Source: Lingula anatina (Eukaryota > Brachiopoda > Lingulata > Lingulida > Lingulidae). From it: 64,000 nucleotides of DNA. Position numbers and translations under genes: made by a program. The DNA lies in assembly GCF_001039355.2 (NCBI RefSeq), contig NW_019775484.1:137478-201477 (forward strand). The letters are read 5' to 3'. The notes below the pieces were generated by a model that did no database searches, had not been told where the DNA came from, and was given only the letters and a program-made list of their open reading frames with translations. Positions 1-11,559 of this stretch are shown piece after piece; position 1 is the stretch's first letter; each line of letters begins with the position of its first letter.

Positions 1-933
1 CCCCCCCCCCCCCCCAACTCTCCGCCAAATAGGCCTCGTACCGCATCTCCCCCATCTCCTTCAAACTGCGGTGTTGTTGTCAAACTTAGCTCAAAGCCTG
101 GGTCCGGTTGGGCAACACATCAAACACATCACAATATTTTAAACACAGAGTAACCAATGTTTCTTTTACTTTAAATATCAATAAACATATTTATTTCCGT
201 GGAATGCAGTGATTTACATAATCACAGGTAGTCCTTTCTCTGCCATGGCCACTCATACTGTAGTAGATGTGCGTGATGACAATGATAACAGACACAGGTA
301 TTCGTTGTAAGCGTCTGAAGTGCATTTTGAACACAAAACTGTAATTACATGTCAGAAGATGTCCTAAGAGGCATTGCTTTCTTTTCTTTTCTCATTTTTT
401 TGTTTCCATTTTAATTTTTGAACTATTGCCGACTTTTCCAACACTGTCCCTTTGGCGCAATTATTAATTTTTAAATTTGTGTTATTTAAAGGTTATTTAA
501 ACGAATAGTTGCCCGACCTGTCCCTGTATTAAGATTTGATGTTTAATGTAAACATTGATATTATAATTTACCTCTAAATGAATAATTCATTTATTGCCAA
601 TAATTTACAAGAACATGTGCTTTCTTGGCAAGCACTTGTAGGCCGACATCCACAAATCACATACTGCACCGGGCACGGCTTCGTTTTCCTTGTATAAGTC
701 ACAAGAAAATTGGCGCGTTTTTATTTTTATTTATTTATTCATTTATCCATTAATTTAATTATTTTTTCTGACGTGACCTTGCATGGTGTCTAATACAAAC
801 GGTTTTATTTCTGCCTTCAAGTTGTGAGATGTCACGGCTACCTCCATGACTGAGAAGTTTAAAGGAATTCACTAACAATGTAAGAAATCCATGAAAGTAA
901 AGTACCGGTATCAATAATTTCCATCTTCATTCC

Positions 934-953
934 CCCCCCCCCCCCCCCCCCCC
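934..953. repeat. Poly-C tract
   Basis: A run of about 20 C separates the two halves of the tRNA-containing unit. Other C runs sit at 1-15, 1,264-1,270, 3,541-3,547, 3,563-3,568 and 4,061-4,070. Several mark borders of duplicated segments, and one flanks a single N, so they are likely sites of slippage or assembly breaks. Confidence 0.9.
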
Positions 954-1160
954 ACTTTCACTTATAAAACATAAATTTGAACGTATACGTAAAAAGCATA
1001 ATATAAACAACATACTTTTAAAATATGGGAGAGCAAAAATAACATGGATCATATTACTACAATTACTGACAAGAAAATAACTAGATGTTACCGCTAATTA
1101 AGTGGAATGTTTCCTCGTTATCGGCTTTTTTAGTCAGAGATCAAAAAGTTGTGCCAGTTC

Positions 1161-1164
1161 AAAA
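1161..1164 (-). terminator. Pol III terminator of tRNA-Gly
   Basis: Four T on the minus strand, 7 nt downstream of the tRNA 3' end: the minimal RNA polymerase III stop signal. Confidence 0.7.
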
Positions 1165-1171
1165 CTTTTAC

Positions 1172-1242
1172 TGCATCGGCCGGGAATCGAACCCGGGCCG
1201 CCCGCGTGGCAGGCGAGCATTCTACCACTGAACCACCGATGC
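1172..1242 (-). tRNA. tRNA-Gly (anticodon GCC)
   Basis: The minus strand reads as a complete 71-nt cytosolic tRNA-Gly. The acceptor arms GCATCGG and CCGATGC pair perfectly, the A box (TGGTTCAGTGG) and B box (GGTTCGATTCC) are intact, and the anticodon loop CTGCCAC presents GCC. The discriminator base is A. There is no intron. A TTTT run on the minus strand (1,161-1,164) lies 7 nt downstream and fits an RNA polymerase III terminator. It decodes GGC and GGU glycine codons. It closely follows the standard animal tRNA-Gly(GCC) sequence, so it is probably functional. Confidence 0.96.
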
Positions 1243-2576
1243 TTGATACTTTGCCGTGCTTCACCCCCCCAACTCTCCGCCAAATAGGCCTCGTCCCGCA
1301 TCTCCCCCATCTCCCTCAAACTGCGGTGTTGTTGTTACACTTAGCTCAAAGCCTGGGTCCGGTTGGGCAACACATCAAACATATCACAATATTTTAACAC
1401 AGAGTAACCAATGTTTCTTTTATTTTAAATATCAATAAACATATTTATTTCCGTGGAATGCAGTGATTTACATAATCACAGGTAGTCCTTTCTCTGCCAT
1501 GGCCACTCATAGATGTGCGTGATGACAATGATATCAGACACAGGTATTCCTTTTACGCGTTCAGTGTATTTTGAACACGAAACATGTATAGCATACGTCC
1601 CTTAAACAAAAGATGACCTAAGAGGCATTGTTTTTTCCATCTTAATTTTAAAACTATTGCCGACTTTTCCAACGCTGTCCCTTTGGTGCAATAATTAATT
1701 TCTAAATTTGTGTTATAAAACGTTATTTGAGTGAATTATTGCTCGGCCTGTCCCTGTATTAAAATTCGATGTTTGATCTAAATAATATTATAATATACCT
1801 CTAAACGACTGGGGTCCTCCATATAGATAAACGTCCCAATAAAATATTCGTCCCGATAGATACGTCTTTATACATGTAGGCCTACATACACGTCTCAATA
1901 GATTTAGGTCTCGTTAAATTTTCTTTCCGATAGATCCATCAACAGATTCCTTTAAACTCACGTATCTTTTGACGGAGGTGGTGTGTGTGTGTTTGTGTGT
2001 GTTTCTGGGATTAATCGCTGTGAAAAGAAAATATAGGCCTAATCTTAGGTTCCTGTCAGAAGCCTTTGTAATCAAAACTAAATGAATGTAACATAAAAAT
2101 AACAAAACATAGTGAAATCATAAATTTCTGTCAGATACCCTAGTGCATTAGTGATGTAAAATACCCGAGCATTGCATAAAACGATCTAGTAAAATAATAA
2201 ATTGCTGAAGGGATTAATATGTGTAGGCCTACTGCCGTTTTAAAAAAGTGCATTTCATGTACTGAGTAGTATACCAACCATTTTGAGCAATAGTGTAGGC
2301 CTACCTGTAATGGATCTATCGGTATTTGGATCTAAAATATGTGGATCTATAGGTTGGGTCTATGCGGATTTATAATACGTGGGTTTATGTGGACGTCGTA
2401 TCTATTGGAACGCAAACATTTAGTTTTACTTTCATTTTTAAACACAGACTGTGCAAAGCTGAAAAACGTCAAATATCGTTCCATAATCCGGGGTCGGGGT
2501 CTAACATCTAGCGGCCAGGGTGGTTTCTTTGCGGAGTGCTTACGGTGGTTGTTCACTCTTAATTTTTTTTTTTTCA

Positions 2577-3470
2577 TCTTCAAACAGGGCTTGGCAAAAT
2601 TAAAAAAATAACAATGCAGTTCTTAAAAAAAAGATATGCATAAATGAGCTCCAACGAAACAGAAGCGTGAAAGTCCGCTGAAAAGCAGGTGCAATGTAAA
2701 AACACAATCACGGTTGAGACACCAAGGGGTCCTTGGCTAACCTCGCGTCAGGTCCGATAATTTACGAGATTCAAAACGTGAATGGAGCATCTCGTGCTTG
2801 TTTTCTGCACTCATTCCACCCAGTTAGTCTACCAGCCGTGCCTGGTATGGGGGCCGGAAGGAACGGCAAACTTGGGTGTAGACGGCAGCAGTCTAACGTA
2901 AGTTTACGTACTATCACTGTATTCTCTCTACGGAGGCGTCTCGATAGTCCGAAGGTTCATTGACATTCACCCATTGACATTGGTCCGAAAAGTGGTAACA
3001 TTTTCATCGATTTTTTAATCAAGGGTTCATTGGTCCGAAGGTTCTATAGTGAATATTCGGACCAATGAACCTTCGGACTATTGCTACGGCCCCTCTACAC
3101 TTAGCCTAGGCCTAGACCTAACAGTGACAGCAGAATGTAACCTTGTAAGTTACAGGGCGTGTCTACAGTCACGGCTTACCACGTGGGTGCGCTGAATTTG
3201 CTTAGCTGTTCCTTTTCTGTTGTGCTTACATATATTTTTGTGCCATTATGTGCATGATTTCTGGCAATAGTGCTGTCTTGATAAATTAGATTACACTTTT
3301 ATGTCTTTTAATTAATTTTTTATGTGAGTTTAATAGAAAAATCGCATTCTTTACACTAGTATATGACTTCTACAATTAAGTAAAAACAGATCTGGGACAG
3401 TAAGTGTTTTACTGTGTTAGTGCAGCTAGTTAGCTAGATCACCTCTAATGCATTCTAAATTTACATATAA
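2577..3470. repeat. Duplicated segment, copy 1 (second copy 4,535-5,395)
   Basis: The stretch beginning with the words aacaatgcagttcttaaaa recurs at about 4,558 with point differences and indels. The match continues through the motif gttggtaccggtc-poor flanks and the shared words gtgccattatgtgcatgat until about 3,470 and 5,395. Both copies contain the same MITE. No convincing gene is seen. Open frames in both strands are short and not conserved between the copies. Confidence 0.8.
2944..3081. mobile_element. MITE with 19-bp terminal inverted repeats, copy 1
   Basis: The ends are perfect inverted repeats, ATAGTCCGAAGGTTCATTG on the left and its complement on the right, around about 100 bp without coding capacity. 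The word GGTTCATTGGTCCGAA recurs inside and forms a 16-bp hairpin with its complement near the right end. Short length, perfect TIRs and a second copy nearby indicate a non-autonomous DNA transposon. The superfamily is not certain, and no target-site duplication could be fixed because the flanks are themselves duplicated. Confidence 0.8.
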
Positions 3471-3566
3471 GGCCACACTTTTTTAATTTTATGGATGACA
3501 TCCTGCGCGCGCACCGATTTTCGTCCGTTCTCCAAAAATCCCCCCCCACGAAGTCGGCTATNCCCC

Positions 3567-4072
3567 CCACTTTCACTTATTAAAACATATATTTGAAAAT
3601 ATACGTAAAAAGCAAAATGTAAACAACATACTTTTAAAATATGGGAGAGCAAACACAATATGGATCATATCATATTACTACAATTACTGACAAGAAAATA
3701 ACTAGATGTTACCGCTAGTTAAGTGGAATGTTTCCTCGTTATCGGCACTTGTCTGTTTCTTTGCCAGAGATTAAAAAATCAAACCAGGTCAAAACTTATT
3801 GCATCGGCCGGGAATCGAACCCTATTTATTTATTCATTCATTTTATTTATTTATTTATCTATTTTTTACTGACGTGGCCTTTCATCGCGTCAAATACAAG
3901 GATTTTATTTCTGGCTTTGAGTTGTGAGATGTCATGGCTACATGTACCTCCATCACTCAGAGGTTTAGAGGAATCCACTGGCATTGTAAGAAATCCATGA
4001 TCATGAAAGTAAAGTACCGGCGGTATCAATAATGACTATCTTCATTACACGCTTTTGACCCCCCCCCCCCCT
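3567..4072. repeat. Rearranged fragment of the tRNA-containing unit
   Basis: 3,567-3,822 matches the part of the first repeat unit at about 945-1,193, running into the tRNA. 3,823-4,072 matches about 722-953 of the same unit. The two parts are therefore in swapped order relative to unit 1, with the junction inside the tRNA gene. A single N lies at 3,562 just outside. Confidence 0.75.
3800..3822 (-). pseudogene. Truncated tRNA-Gly pseudogene
   Basis: Only the 3' third of the tRNA-Gly(GCC) gene is present: T-arm, 3' acceptor strand and discriminator base, identical to the intact copy. At 3,823 the sequence switches abruptly to an AT-rich tatttatt run. The anticodon and D arms are missing, so it cannot make a tRNA. 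Confidence 0.9.
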
Positions 4073-4929
4073 CCACTTTCCAGTGGTCTTATGCCCTCAG
4101 CCACATTGGAGAAAGGATTATAAATAGGCTATATCAGGGACAGAATCCATGCAGGCCAGAGATCGCAAAGTCATGTTGAATTGAACGGTTTCTTATTTTT
4201 AGGGTTTCAGAGCTTTATCCCGGCAGTTACATGTAACAATAATTCCTTTGACATTGGCACTGCGGCACATCTTTCGCATAAATAGGCCTAAATAAATCAA
4301 TCAAAAGATATAATAATCCGTTCCTTATTGCTTCTCTTTACCAGGAGGTCTCTTTAATATCTTGTTGTATTCTAAATTTTTTTGAATATTCATTCGTTCT
4401 CAATTTTTCAAATATTCTGTGTTATTTCACATGTTAGGCCTACACGCGGCCTCCAGGTTGGTTTCTTTGCGGACTGTTTATTCGAGCATAAAGGAGTTTT
4501 TTTTGCTCTTAAAATTACTTTGGATTTTCAAATAGGCCTAGGCAAAATTAATAAATAACAATGCAGTTCTTAAAAAAAAAAATATGCGCAAATGAGCTCC
4601 GACGAAGCAGAAGCGCGAAAGTCCGCTGAAAGGCAGGTGCAAGGTAAAAACACAATCACGGTTGAGACACCGAGGCGTCTTTGGCTAACCTCGCGTCAGG
4701 ACCGATAATTTACGAGATTTAAAACGTGCTTGTTTTGTGCACTCATCTCACCCAGTTAGTCTACCGGCCGTGCCTGGTATGGGGGCCAGAAGGAACGGCA
4801 AACTTGGGTGTAGACGACAGTAGTGTAACGTAAGTTTACGCACTATCACTGTGTTTTCTCTACACTTAGCCTAGGCCTAGATCTAACAGTGACAGCAGCA
4901 TGTAACCTTGTAAGTTAGGGAGCGTCTCG

Positions 4930-5047
4930 ATAGTCCGAAGGTTCATTGGTCCGAAAAGTGGTAACATTTTCATCGATTTTTTAATCAAAGGTTCATTGGT
5001 CCGAAGGTTCTATAGTGAATATTCGGACCAATGAACCTTCGGACTAT
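4930..5047. mobile_element. MITE, copy 2
   Basis: Same TIRs and interior as the copy at 2,944-3,081, but about 20 bp shorter in the left half. It is followed by an extra degenerate TIR-like word (gaaccttaggactatt, 5,048-5,063). Flanking sequence is shared with copy 1, so both come from duplication of the host segment rather than independent insertions. Confidence 0.78.
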
Positions 5048-5446
5048 TGAACCTTAGGACTATTAATTGCTACGGCCGTAAGTTACAGGGTGTGTCTACA
5101 GTCACGGCTTACCACGTGGGTGCGCTGAATTTGATGTTCCTTTTCTGTAGTGATTACATATCATATTTTTGTGCCATTATGTGCATGATTTCTGGCAATA
5201 GTGCTGTCTTGATAAATTAGATTACACCGTTATATCTTTTAATTAATTTTTTATGTAAGTTTAATAGAAAAATCGCATTCTTTTCACTAGTATACGACTT
5301 CTACAAGTTAAAACAGATCTTCTGAGACAGTAAGTGTTATACTGTGTTAGTGCAGCTAGCTAGCTAGATCACCTCTAATGCATTCTATATTTACATATAA
5401 GTGCCGATAGTCAAGATCGCCTCTAATGCATTCTATATTTGCATAA

Positions 5447-5702
5447 GTGAACAGTTAGTTGTTGGAAGGTCAGAGGTCCAGCTAGATGAGATGACAGGTA
5501 CCTGGACTTCATGTTGTCTACCTGACACTGTGTGAACAGTTAGTTGTTGGAGGGTCAGAGGTCCAGCTAGATGAGATGACAGGTACATGGACTTCATGTT
5601 GTCTACCTGACACTGTGTGAACAGTTAGTTGTTGGAGGGTCAGAGGTCCAGCTAGATGAGATGACAGGTACATGGACTTCATGCTGTCTACCTGACACTG
5701 TG
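5447..5702. repeat. 85-bp tandem repeat, three copies
   Basis: Three head-to-tail units start at 5,447, 5,532 and 5,617, each beginning gtgaacagttagttgttgg and ending near cctgacactgt. They differ at only a few positions. The repeat is open in one minus-strand frame, but nothing suggests it is translated. 5,703-5,948 shows no recognisable feature. Confidence 0.93.
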
Positions 5703-6523
5703 TGTAATGGGAAAATTCTGATGCTACTTGCACTCATGAAGAAGTAGCCACATAATAGGTAACCTAGGTTATATTGTAATGTATCATTATCTTAGGCTAT
5801 GTAAGAAACAGATATATTGCTTATCCTTGATAGGACACAGATAGAAATTCTTTGGTTTATCAGTGTTGAACTATTCTTTGCCACGCCTTACTAGGAACAA
5901 TGTACCGTACATCTGAGGATGGCCACATTACTTGACAGACACTTTCATAGACTCGCCCTTCAAGAAATCGACGCCTTCAAGAAAAATCGACGCAATCTGG
6001 AAGTACGTGTTTTTTTTTGCACTTTTTTTCCTGTCATGCCCATCGTAAACACAGTGTTGTCTAGTAAAAAGAAGCGTCTGATACAAAGTATCAAACGCGT
6101 CATTCATATGCTTGCTTGCGATGCGTTCAGTACACTTTGTTTACATTAGCAAGTCGAGGTCAGAAATGTACAGTGTTTTTCTGTCTAAATATGCAGTTTT
6201 AATTTTGATAAGTGAATTTTGATTCTTTTATCTACATGTTCATTTTCATTTATATAATTCATATACATTTATATAAACTACTTAATATTTCACATCGGAA
6301 AATCACCCAGCAGCTTTCCAAGTACAAGTGAGTGTTGTAATGACGCACTTCAGGTTTTCGTCGAGTTCTTGAAGGGATTAGCATCACGGTTTGCTGCACA
6401 TTTAAAGCGTTCCATCTCAAAATATACGCAACCGCTTGGATTGAAATTTACAACACTTATTCTTCAGATGATATTACACCTATGTGCATACAGTGTAATT
6501 TGTGAAATCGTTGAGACGGTGGA

Positions 6524-6525
<2 letters not shown>

Positions 6526-6566
<41 letters not shown>
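6526..6566. repeat. (TA)n microsatellite
   Basis: About 20 uninterrupted TA dinucleotides inside the inverted-repeat-bounded segment. Confidence 0.97.
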
Positions 6567-6567
<1 letters not shown>

Positions 6568-7290
6568 CTCGTGCTTTATTTCAATGTTCAGTTCAGTTAA
6601 CAATTTGCCATTCACATCTGTCATGTCGGTACAGCAAATTAGCAAGTCAGCATATCAGCAAGTCAGCAAAGTACGTAATCTAGGAAAGAAAACAATAAAT
6701 AAATAAAATAAATTAATAAATAAAGGAAACTATATAAATACTTATACATGTGCATCTGAACATTTAAATTACATACATCAAATACATAACTGTATAATAC
6801 TAGATATACTGAACATTACATTAAGTTGGCTGTATATAGCGAGACTTGAATCTGTTATATATATATATTCAATGAGCACAAATAATATGAAATTTAATTT
6901 ATAGTGCAATTACCCTAATTTAATTTTAATTAAAACATTAAATACTGAATTACAGCAAGGCTATACAGTTTACAATTATACCAATGTGTTCTTGTTTTTT
7001 TACATTTACTGTATTTCATACTAGTGGCCACACCCTACCAGGTTCTCTAGCTAATGTACCAATATTTTACCTTTATTATTTACACAGACAACTAATAAAT
7101 ACGCTATGCAAATATATTTTGGTAAACACTTGCATTATGATTTCTCCGTACAACTGTAACAATACACCATACAACGGTGGAAATAACAGTAAAATGCAGG
7201 AGAGACCATTCTTGTGCAAAATCCTGTAGCGTTATGACTCGGTTACATTCAATACAGGGGCGCTACTCTCGCAAGTCATGAAAACTACTC

Positions 7291-7363
7291 ACACCTTGTA
7301 TATCTAAAACAAGGAATCTAGCACTTACACCTTGTATATCTAAAGCAAGGAATCTGGCACTTA
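7291..7363. repeat. 36-bp tandem duplication
   Basis: The word acaccttgtatatctaaa starts at 7,291 and again at 7,327, with the following sequence (caaggaatct) also repeated. Two units, three or four differences. Confidence 0.85.
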
Positions 7364-7650
7364 CAATTTGAGAGCCTTAGCTATCATACGTTTTCTACAG
7401 TGCCCATTCAAATTTGAAAAAGAGCAATTTTCCGTCGATTTCTTGAAGGGCAAGTCTGAGCAATTGTATTTGTATTATTAGATTCAGAGAACTTAGAGTG
7501 GAGAAAAGAAAAATTGTTTTTGGCAGTGCATTTTGTGACTACTTTAATGTCTTCATTAGTTTTAGTCCCAAAGGCTTGACTTTGAGGTGTGGTGTTGAGT
7601 CACACTATGCACGAGTTTATAGGTTTTTTTTTTTTTTGTCTGGCACCCCC

Positions 7651-7696
7651 ACTGAAGCTGCTAAACGATAATTAATTACCCCCTCGCAGCTTCAGT
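7651..7696. repeat. Small perfect inverted repeat (stem 11 bp, loop 24)
   Basis: ACTGAAGCTGC at 7,651-7,661 is the exact complement of GCAGCTTCAGT at 7,686-7,696. It would fold into a hairpin as RNA or a cruciform as DNA. It may be a remnant of a short element. Confidence 0.6.
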
Positions 7697-8038
7697 AGGC
7701 ATCCCATACATCTTAGATTGCAATTTAGCTAGAATTCTGTGGAGATAGATTGATCCACAGTTAGTACAATAAAGTCTGGGAATGGTCCCTTAGTCACAAT
7801 TAGAAGGAGAAGTAGGTTCTTTATTTTGATAGTTCTGCTGTAGAATTGGTATAGGTATGCATTTCCCTTAATTAGCAAAAAAACTCTGGGTAGTGGTGAT
7901 ATGTTGATTATACTGTTCTTAATTTTGTTAAAAAATATGAGGTCAAAGATGGAATGTCTGTACTGTAGAGTTCATTTCAGATTATTTTTTATTTGAAAAG
8001 GTAATTTCTCAACTGGCCTAGCTGAACCTGTCCTACTA

Positions 8039-8145
8039 TCAGGTGTCACAGTGCCAGGTGTTTTACCGTCAGATGTCACATTGCCAAGTGTCAGACTGTC
8101 AGGTGTCACAGTGCCAGGTGTCATCCTGTCAGCTGTCTAACAGTC
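8039..8145. repeat. Degenerate short tandem repeat (CAGGTGTCACAGTGC-type)
   Basis: Words of the type gtcaggtgtcacagtgcca recur at least four times with substitutions (aggtgt, agatgt, aagtgt, agctgt variants). The rest of 7,700-9,440 shows no supported gene. Confidence 0.7.
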
Positions 8146-9443
8146 TTGTATAAAATGTCAGTTCCTTCAAAAATTGCTTCTCTTTCCAGGTTTTCTTTGT
8201 GTATGACATGATGACATTGTGGCTTCTAGATGAACAGAATCCAGCTGCGTGGCTTTAAAGTGAACAGGAACAGACACCAGCAGGAGCATCCCTTTGTCAC
8301 TGTCCTGTACAAAAGGATAAAGTTTTAGGATAAATGGAGTGTGAAGAGTCAAAAACAGAAAACCATGGTAACAGGAAATTGCATGGTCTTCTTCAAGTTT
8401 CTCCGTGAATAAAAACTCCAGTATTACTTTTTTTGTTTCTTTTGGGTTTAATTAAGTAATTTTTTAATCAGTAACTGTTATTTCCAGCTTCCGATCCCTC
8501 ACATTATTTATCACAAAAATGAACTTCAACCTAAGTTACAGTCAACTGATGTGCTGATCTCAGATTTTACTGCTGTAAGGCTTTATTTTTGGAAATTTCA
8601 CAAATATTGAAGCAGATTAGGCATAGTTCACATTGTTATAATTTTTTTTCAGTATGGAAATAGTGCCATTCTCTGAAGTCTAAGCTGTCACCAGTAGCCC
8701 CCACAAAGTAAGTGCATTTTAAATCTGTTACAGTCCAGTCACCAAATTAGGTGTTTCATTTGCCAGCTAGTACACCATGATTTGGAATTTTGTTTACAAC
8801 TGGTTTCTTCAGTTATAAAGGGACAACAACTGTTAGTTTTGGTCAAAAATGGAAATTTCCTGGAGTAAACTGCAACTTTCCATACTTACCAATGGTTAAT
8901 GAATCCATTTCTTCATTCAAAGTTAGTCCATGTTTCTTTTTCTTAATATTTTATGTATTACGGCGGCATAGCCATCTATGAAGGACCAAGTGGTCTGATG
9001 GAAAGCAAAAATTCCAGAATAATTGCAATAGCCGCTGTTTTAAAATGCAATTTTAAATTATATTTCTATCAGTGAATTTATTGTAAAATATTAACTTACA
9101 AGGACAGTTGTTATCCCTTTAAGATAACGTGTCCCATCACAAACCCACTGTTCCAGTCAGCCACTTGTGGTCATGAAGATGTCTGGAGATGTCACCAGAA
9201 GACTCCCAGCATGACTTTAACTCCATAGAAACTTCCCTGGACCCAATTGATATGGGGTTCACTGTAGTTGATGTATTCAAGACATTTGTTTGCAATATTA
9301 CCTATATGCATATTCATATTCCTGTTAGCTATAACATTAGACGCTACTTTATAATCAATATTTGTAAGTGATAGACCCCCCGCTTTTGGTATCAGTTGTC
9401 AGCCCTTTTCTTTGTGATTAGAATAAGAAAGTTGGCCTTTAAG

Positions 9444-9698
9444 TCAACCCTCAAGATTTGCAGATCTAAATACAATCTTTTTAGAATATAGCTCACTATA
9501 ATACTGATTTATCACCTGTTGAATTTTTGTTTGTTCTGTTATAACTCTGTTTTCTGATGATATGAGGGCAATTATACACTTGTTTTTTGCTCTTGCATTC
9601 TCAAGACTTAAAAAAATACTTAATACTCCTTTTACCTTTTTCATACCACTGGACTTTATCATATTATTGCATCCTATCAGCTGATGCAAGATATTCAT
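9444..9698 (-). pseudogene. LINE (non-LTR retrotransposon) ORF2 fragment
   Basis: The minus strand encodes about 85 residues ending in a pattern typical of the linker between endonuclease and reverse transcriptase in L1/Tx1-like ORF2: lysine-rich segment, then SSENRVITEQTKIQQVINQ followed by a YYSELY motif. In this family the acid-x-x-x-I-x-x-x-x-x-x-YY-x-x-LY pattern precedes the RT domain. Neither the endonuclease catalytic residues nor RT motifs are present. Assignment is from motif memory, without a search. 9,700-10,684 has no other supported feature. Confidence 0.6.
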
Positions 9699-11435
9699 AG
9701 TTCAATTTGTGTCTGTTTACCTCTATATTCTGTATTTGTAGGATCAGTACAGTATAGCTTGCAAGCTTCATTTAATTTCATATGTGACTCTTTCACATTA
9801 TTCCCTTTTTTTTTTTTTGTGAAGCCAGTTTTTTTGTCAGATATTATGGAAAAGTTGTTCACTTGCACGTTAAGGTAATCCCATAATTTTTGTTAGTCTG
9901 TGCATAATTTTTTGGATACCTATATATCACAGTGAGTTACACTATTTAACACTGTTTGGTTAACAAACACATAATCTATAAGCTATATGCAATGTACGTA
10001 GTCTTATGCCTCCATGTATAAATTTTTTCTTCCATATTGAAAAACCTCTACACATCTTATAGATTATTATTTTTCACCCAAGACTGAAAGGATTTTATTT
10101 CAGTTATTGGGTGATTTTTTTCATGAACAACACCTCTGTTCATAATGTTTGAGCATTTGTTTGATCTGACAAGTCGGCCCTGTCTTCTGTAGTGTGTTAG
10201 TAGTGTTGTTTTGATGAGACCGTCTCTTCTGTAGTGTGTTTGTGTTATTGTGATAGGGCAAGTTACATTCATGTTTTCCCATTTGTTAGCAACTAACTTA
10301 GACAGTTGCTGCATATATTGTCTTTATTGTCTTCAACATGATGACAGGTCAGTAAAGTTACCATTTTCTTATATTTGAAGAGGTGCAATAGATCAATTCT
10401 TTATGATATCAGGGTTTTATGTTTTTATGAACAAAGGGAAATCTTTAATTGTTACTGTCAGTTACTAATACTGTCAGTGATGTTTCTCTTAGCCATACCT
10501 GCAGTATGTGATAATAAACAATTTGATTGTTATAAGTAGATTTACATAAAGAACTTCATATTTATCAATATCAGTAGGATCTCTGTGACTGATATATTTA
10601 TTCTTGTAGTAAATGGACCCAAAGGACATTCATGTTCACAAGTTTGATGGGTAATTTAACTGACACATTTTTTAAATTTCATAAGTTATGTTCTACATGA
10701 ATCAATCTAATTATGACATCATCATTTTTCCCTGCATCGTCACCAACTGGTCAAGTGATCTTAAAATACATTTTGGAGCATAATGGTGAACTAGTTTTGT
10801 AGGTACAGGGATCCTGATGGGTAAAAGCGATTTACCTTCCGTTACGGTGGAGGATTTCATCGAGTAAAAACTGAATCGAACGGATGACAGGTGTGGGCTC
10901 ACAGCTGAGGCGAATGTCGTTTTCTTAGATTTCTGTGTTTTTGTGTGAAATCTTTCAGTTTTGTACTGATATTGTGGCATTTTTTCATTTCCTATTGTGT
11001 GCCTGTTGTTGATTTTATGTTAAATGAGATAAATATATGCAGATAAATATATATAATTAAAGAAGATGTAATCAAATTGTCCACATATTTATATATGAGA
11101 AAAGCTAATACCTCCGCCCACTGGTCCACGCTGCCTTCAACGCCAGGGCATCACTCTTCGACAAAATGTATATCTTTCTGAAATGACATTTCCAGAATTC
11201 ATTTGCAGGAAATAAAGATAAAAGTCTTACAATCATGAAGGTCACTTTTGAAGCGATTTACCTTACTTGGTAAATGTTATCCGTAGTAAAAACTGACAAA
11301 AACTGACCAAAAATATTTGCTCGGAAAAGATTACGTTCATTTCATAACAAAGACATGGGAAAGCATGGAAGACGGATTGCTAGAATTAAATAAAAGCTCT
11401 TTTGTGAGTGATAATCTGTTAAATTTTTTAGAATT

Positions 11436-11559
11436 TGGGCTTTGCCCCCTATGCCTTTTCATGAGTTGCTTCAGCTTATTAGAGTCGGAACAGCCTACCT
11501 CTGGTTGCTTCAGTATCTGTCAAAGAACCCTGCCGAATCAGTTAAGACATGTTCTCTGG
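11436..11559 (+). other. Possible coding exon, copy 1 (unidentified)
   Basis: A plus-strand stretch reads PFHELLQLIRVGTAYLWLL and continues open to a strong splice donor (ctctg|gtaagt at 11,560). The second copy (17,250-17,374) keeps the frame, the donor and most residues, with K to T and L to F changes. A preceding open segment (11,317-11,440, with MEDGLLELNKSSF) is in another frame because of a T-run of different length in the two copies. I do not recognise the protein. Confidence 0.3.

Larger units (their letters stand above)
1..1815. repeat. Tandem repeat unit of about 1,255 bp containing tRNA-Gly
   Basis: The sequence after the poly-C tract at position 16 (aactctccgccaaatagg) recurs at 1,271, a period of 1,255 bp. 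Similarity continues through a shared stretch with the words ccgtggaatgcagtgattta until about 1,810, where the second unit diverges. Unit 1 holds the intact tRNA-Gly gene near its right end. Unit 2 is incomplete before unrelated DNA begins. Small indels separate the units, so they are not recent perfect copies. tRNA genes inside kilobase-scale tandem cassettes are known in animals; that this was once a longer array is inference. Confidence 0.85.
5949..7457. mobile_element. Putative DNA element bounded by 25-bp inverted repeats
   Basis: 5,949-5,973 and 7,433-7,457 are inverted copies of the same 25-mer with one mismatch (core GCCCTTCAAGAAATCGACG). Related words in the inverted sense lie at about 6,358-6,377 and, in direct sense, at 5,974-5,993. 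The interior is AT-rich, includes a TA microsatellite and holds no recognisable transposase. No matching direct repeats flank the ends, so this could be a non-autonomous transposon that lost its target-site duplication or a fortuitous inverted duplication. Confidence 0.5.

Noticed and set aside
1102-1438. Several overlapping open frames on both strands
   Set aside because: They run through the tRNA-Gly gene and the flanking repeat unit; no coding signal.
5447-5702. Direct repeats suggesting a CRISPR array
   Set aside because: Units of 85 bp are contiguous without unique spacers, and the DNA is eukaryotic; it is a simple tandem repeat.
6369-6683. 104-codon open frame
   Set aside because: It crosses the (TA)n microsatellite, giving an alternating Tyr-Ile run; the frame is open only because TATA repeats contain no stop.
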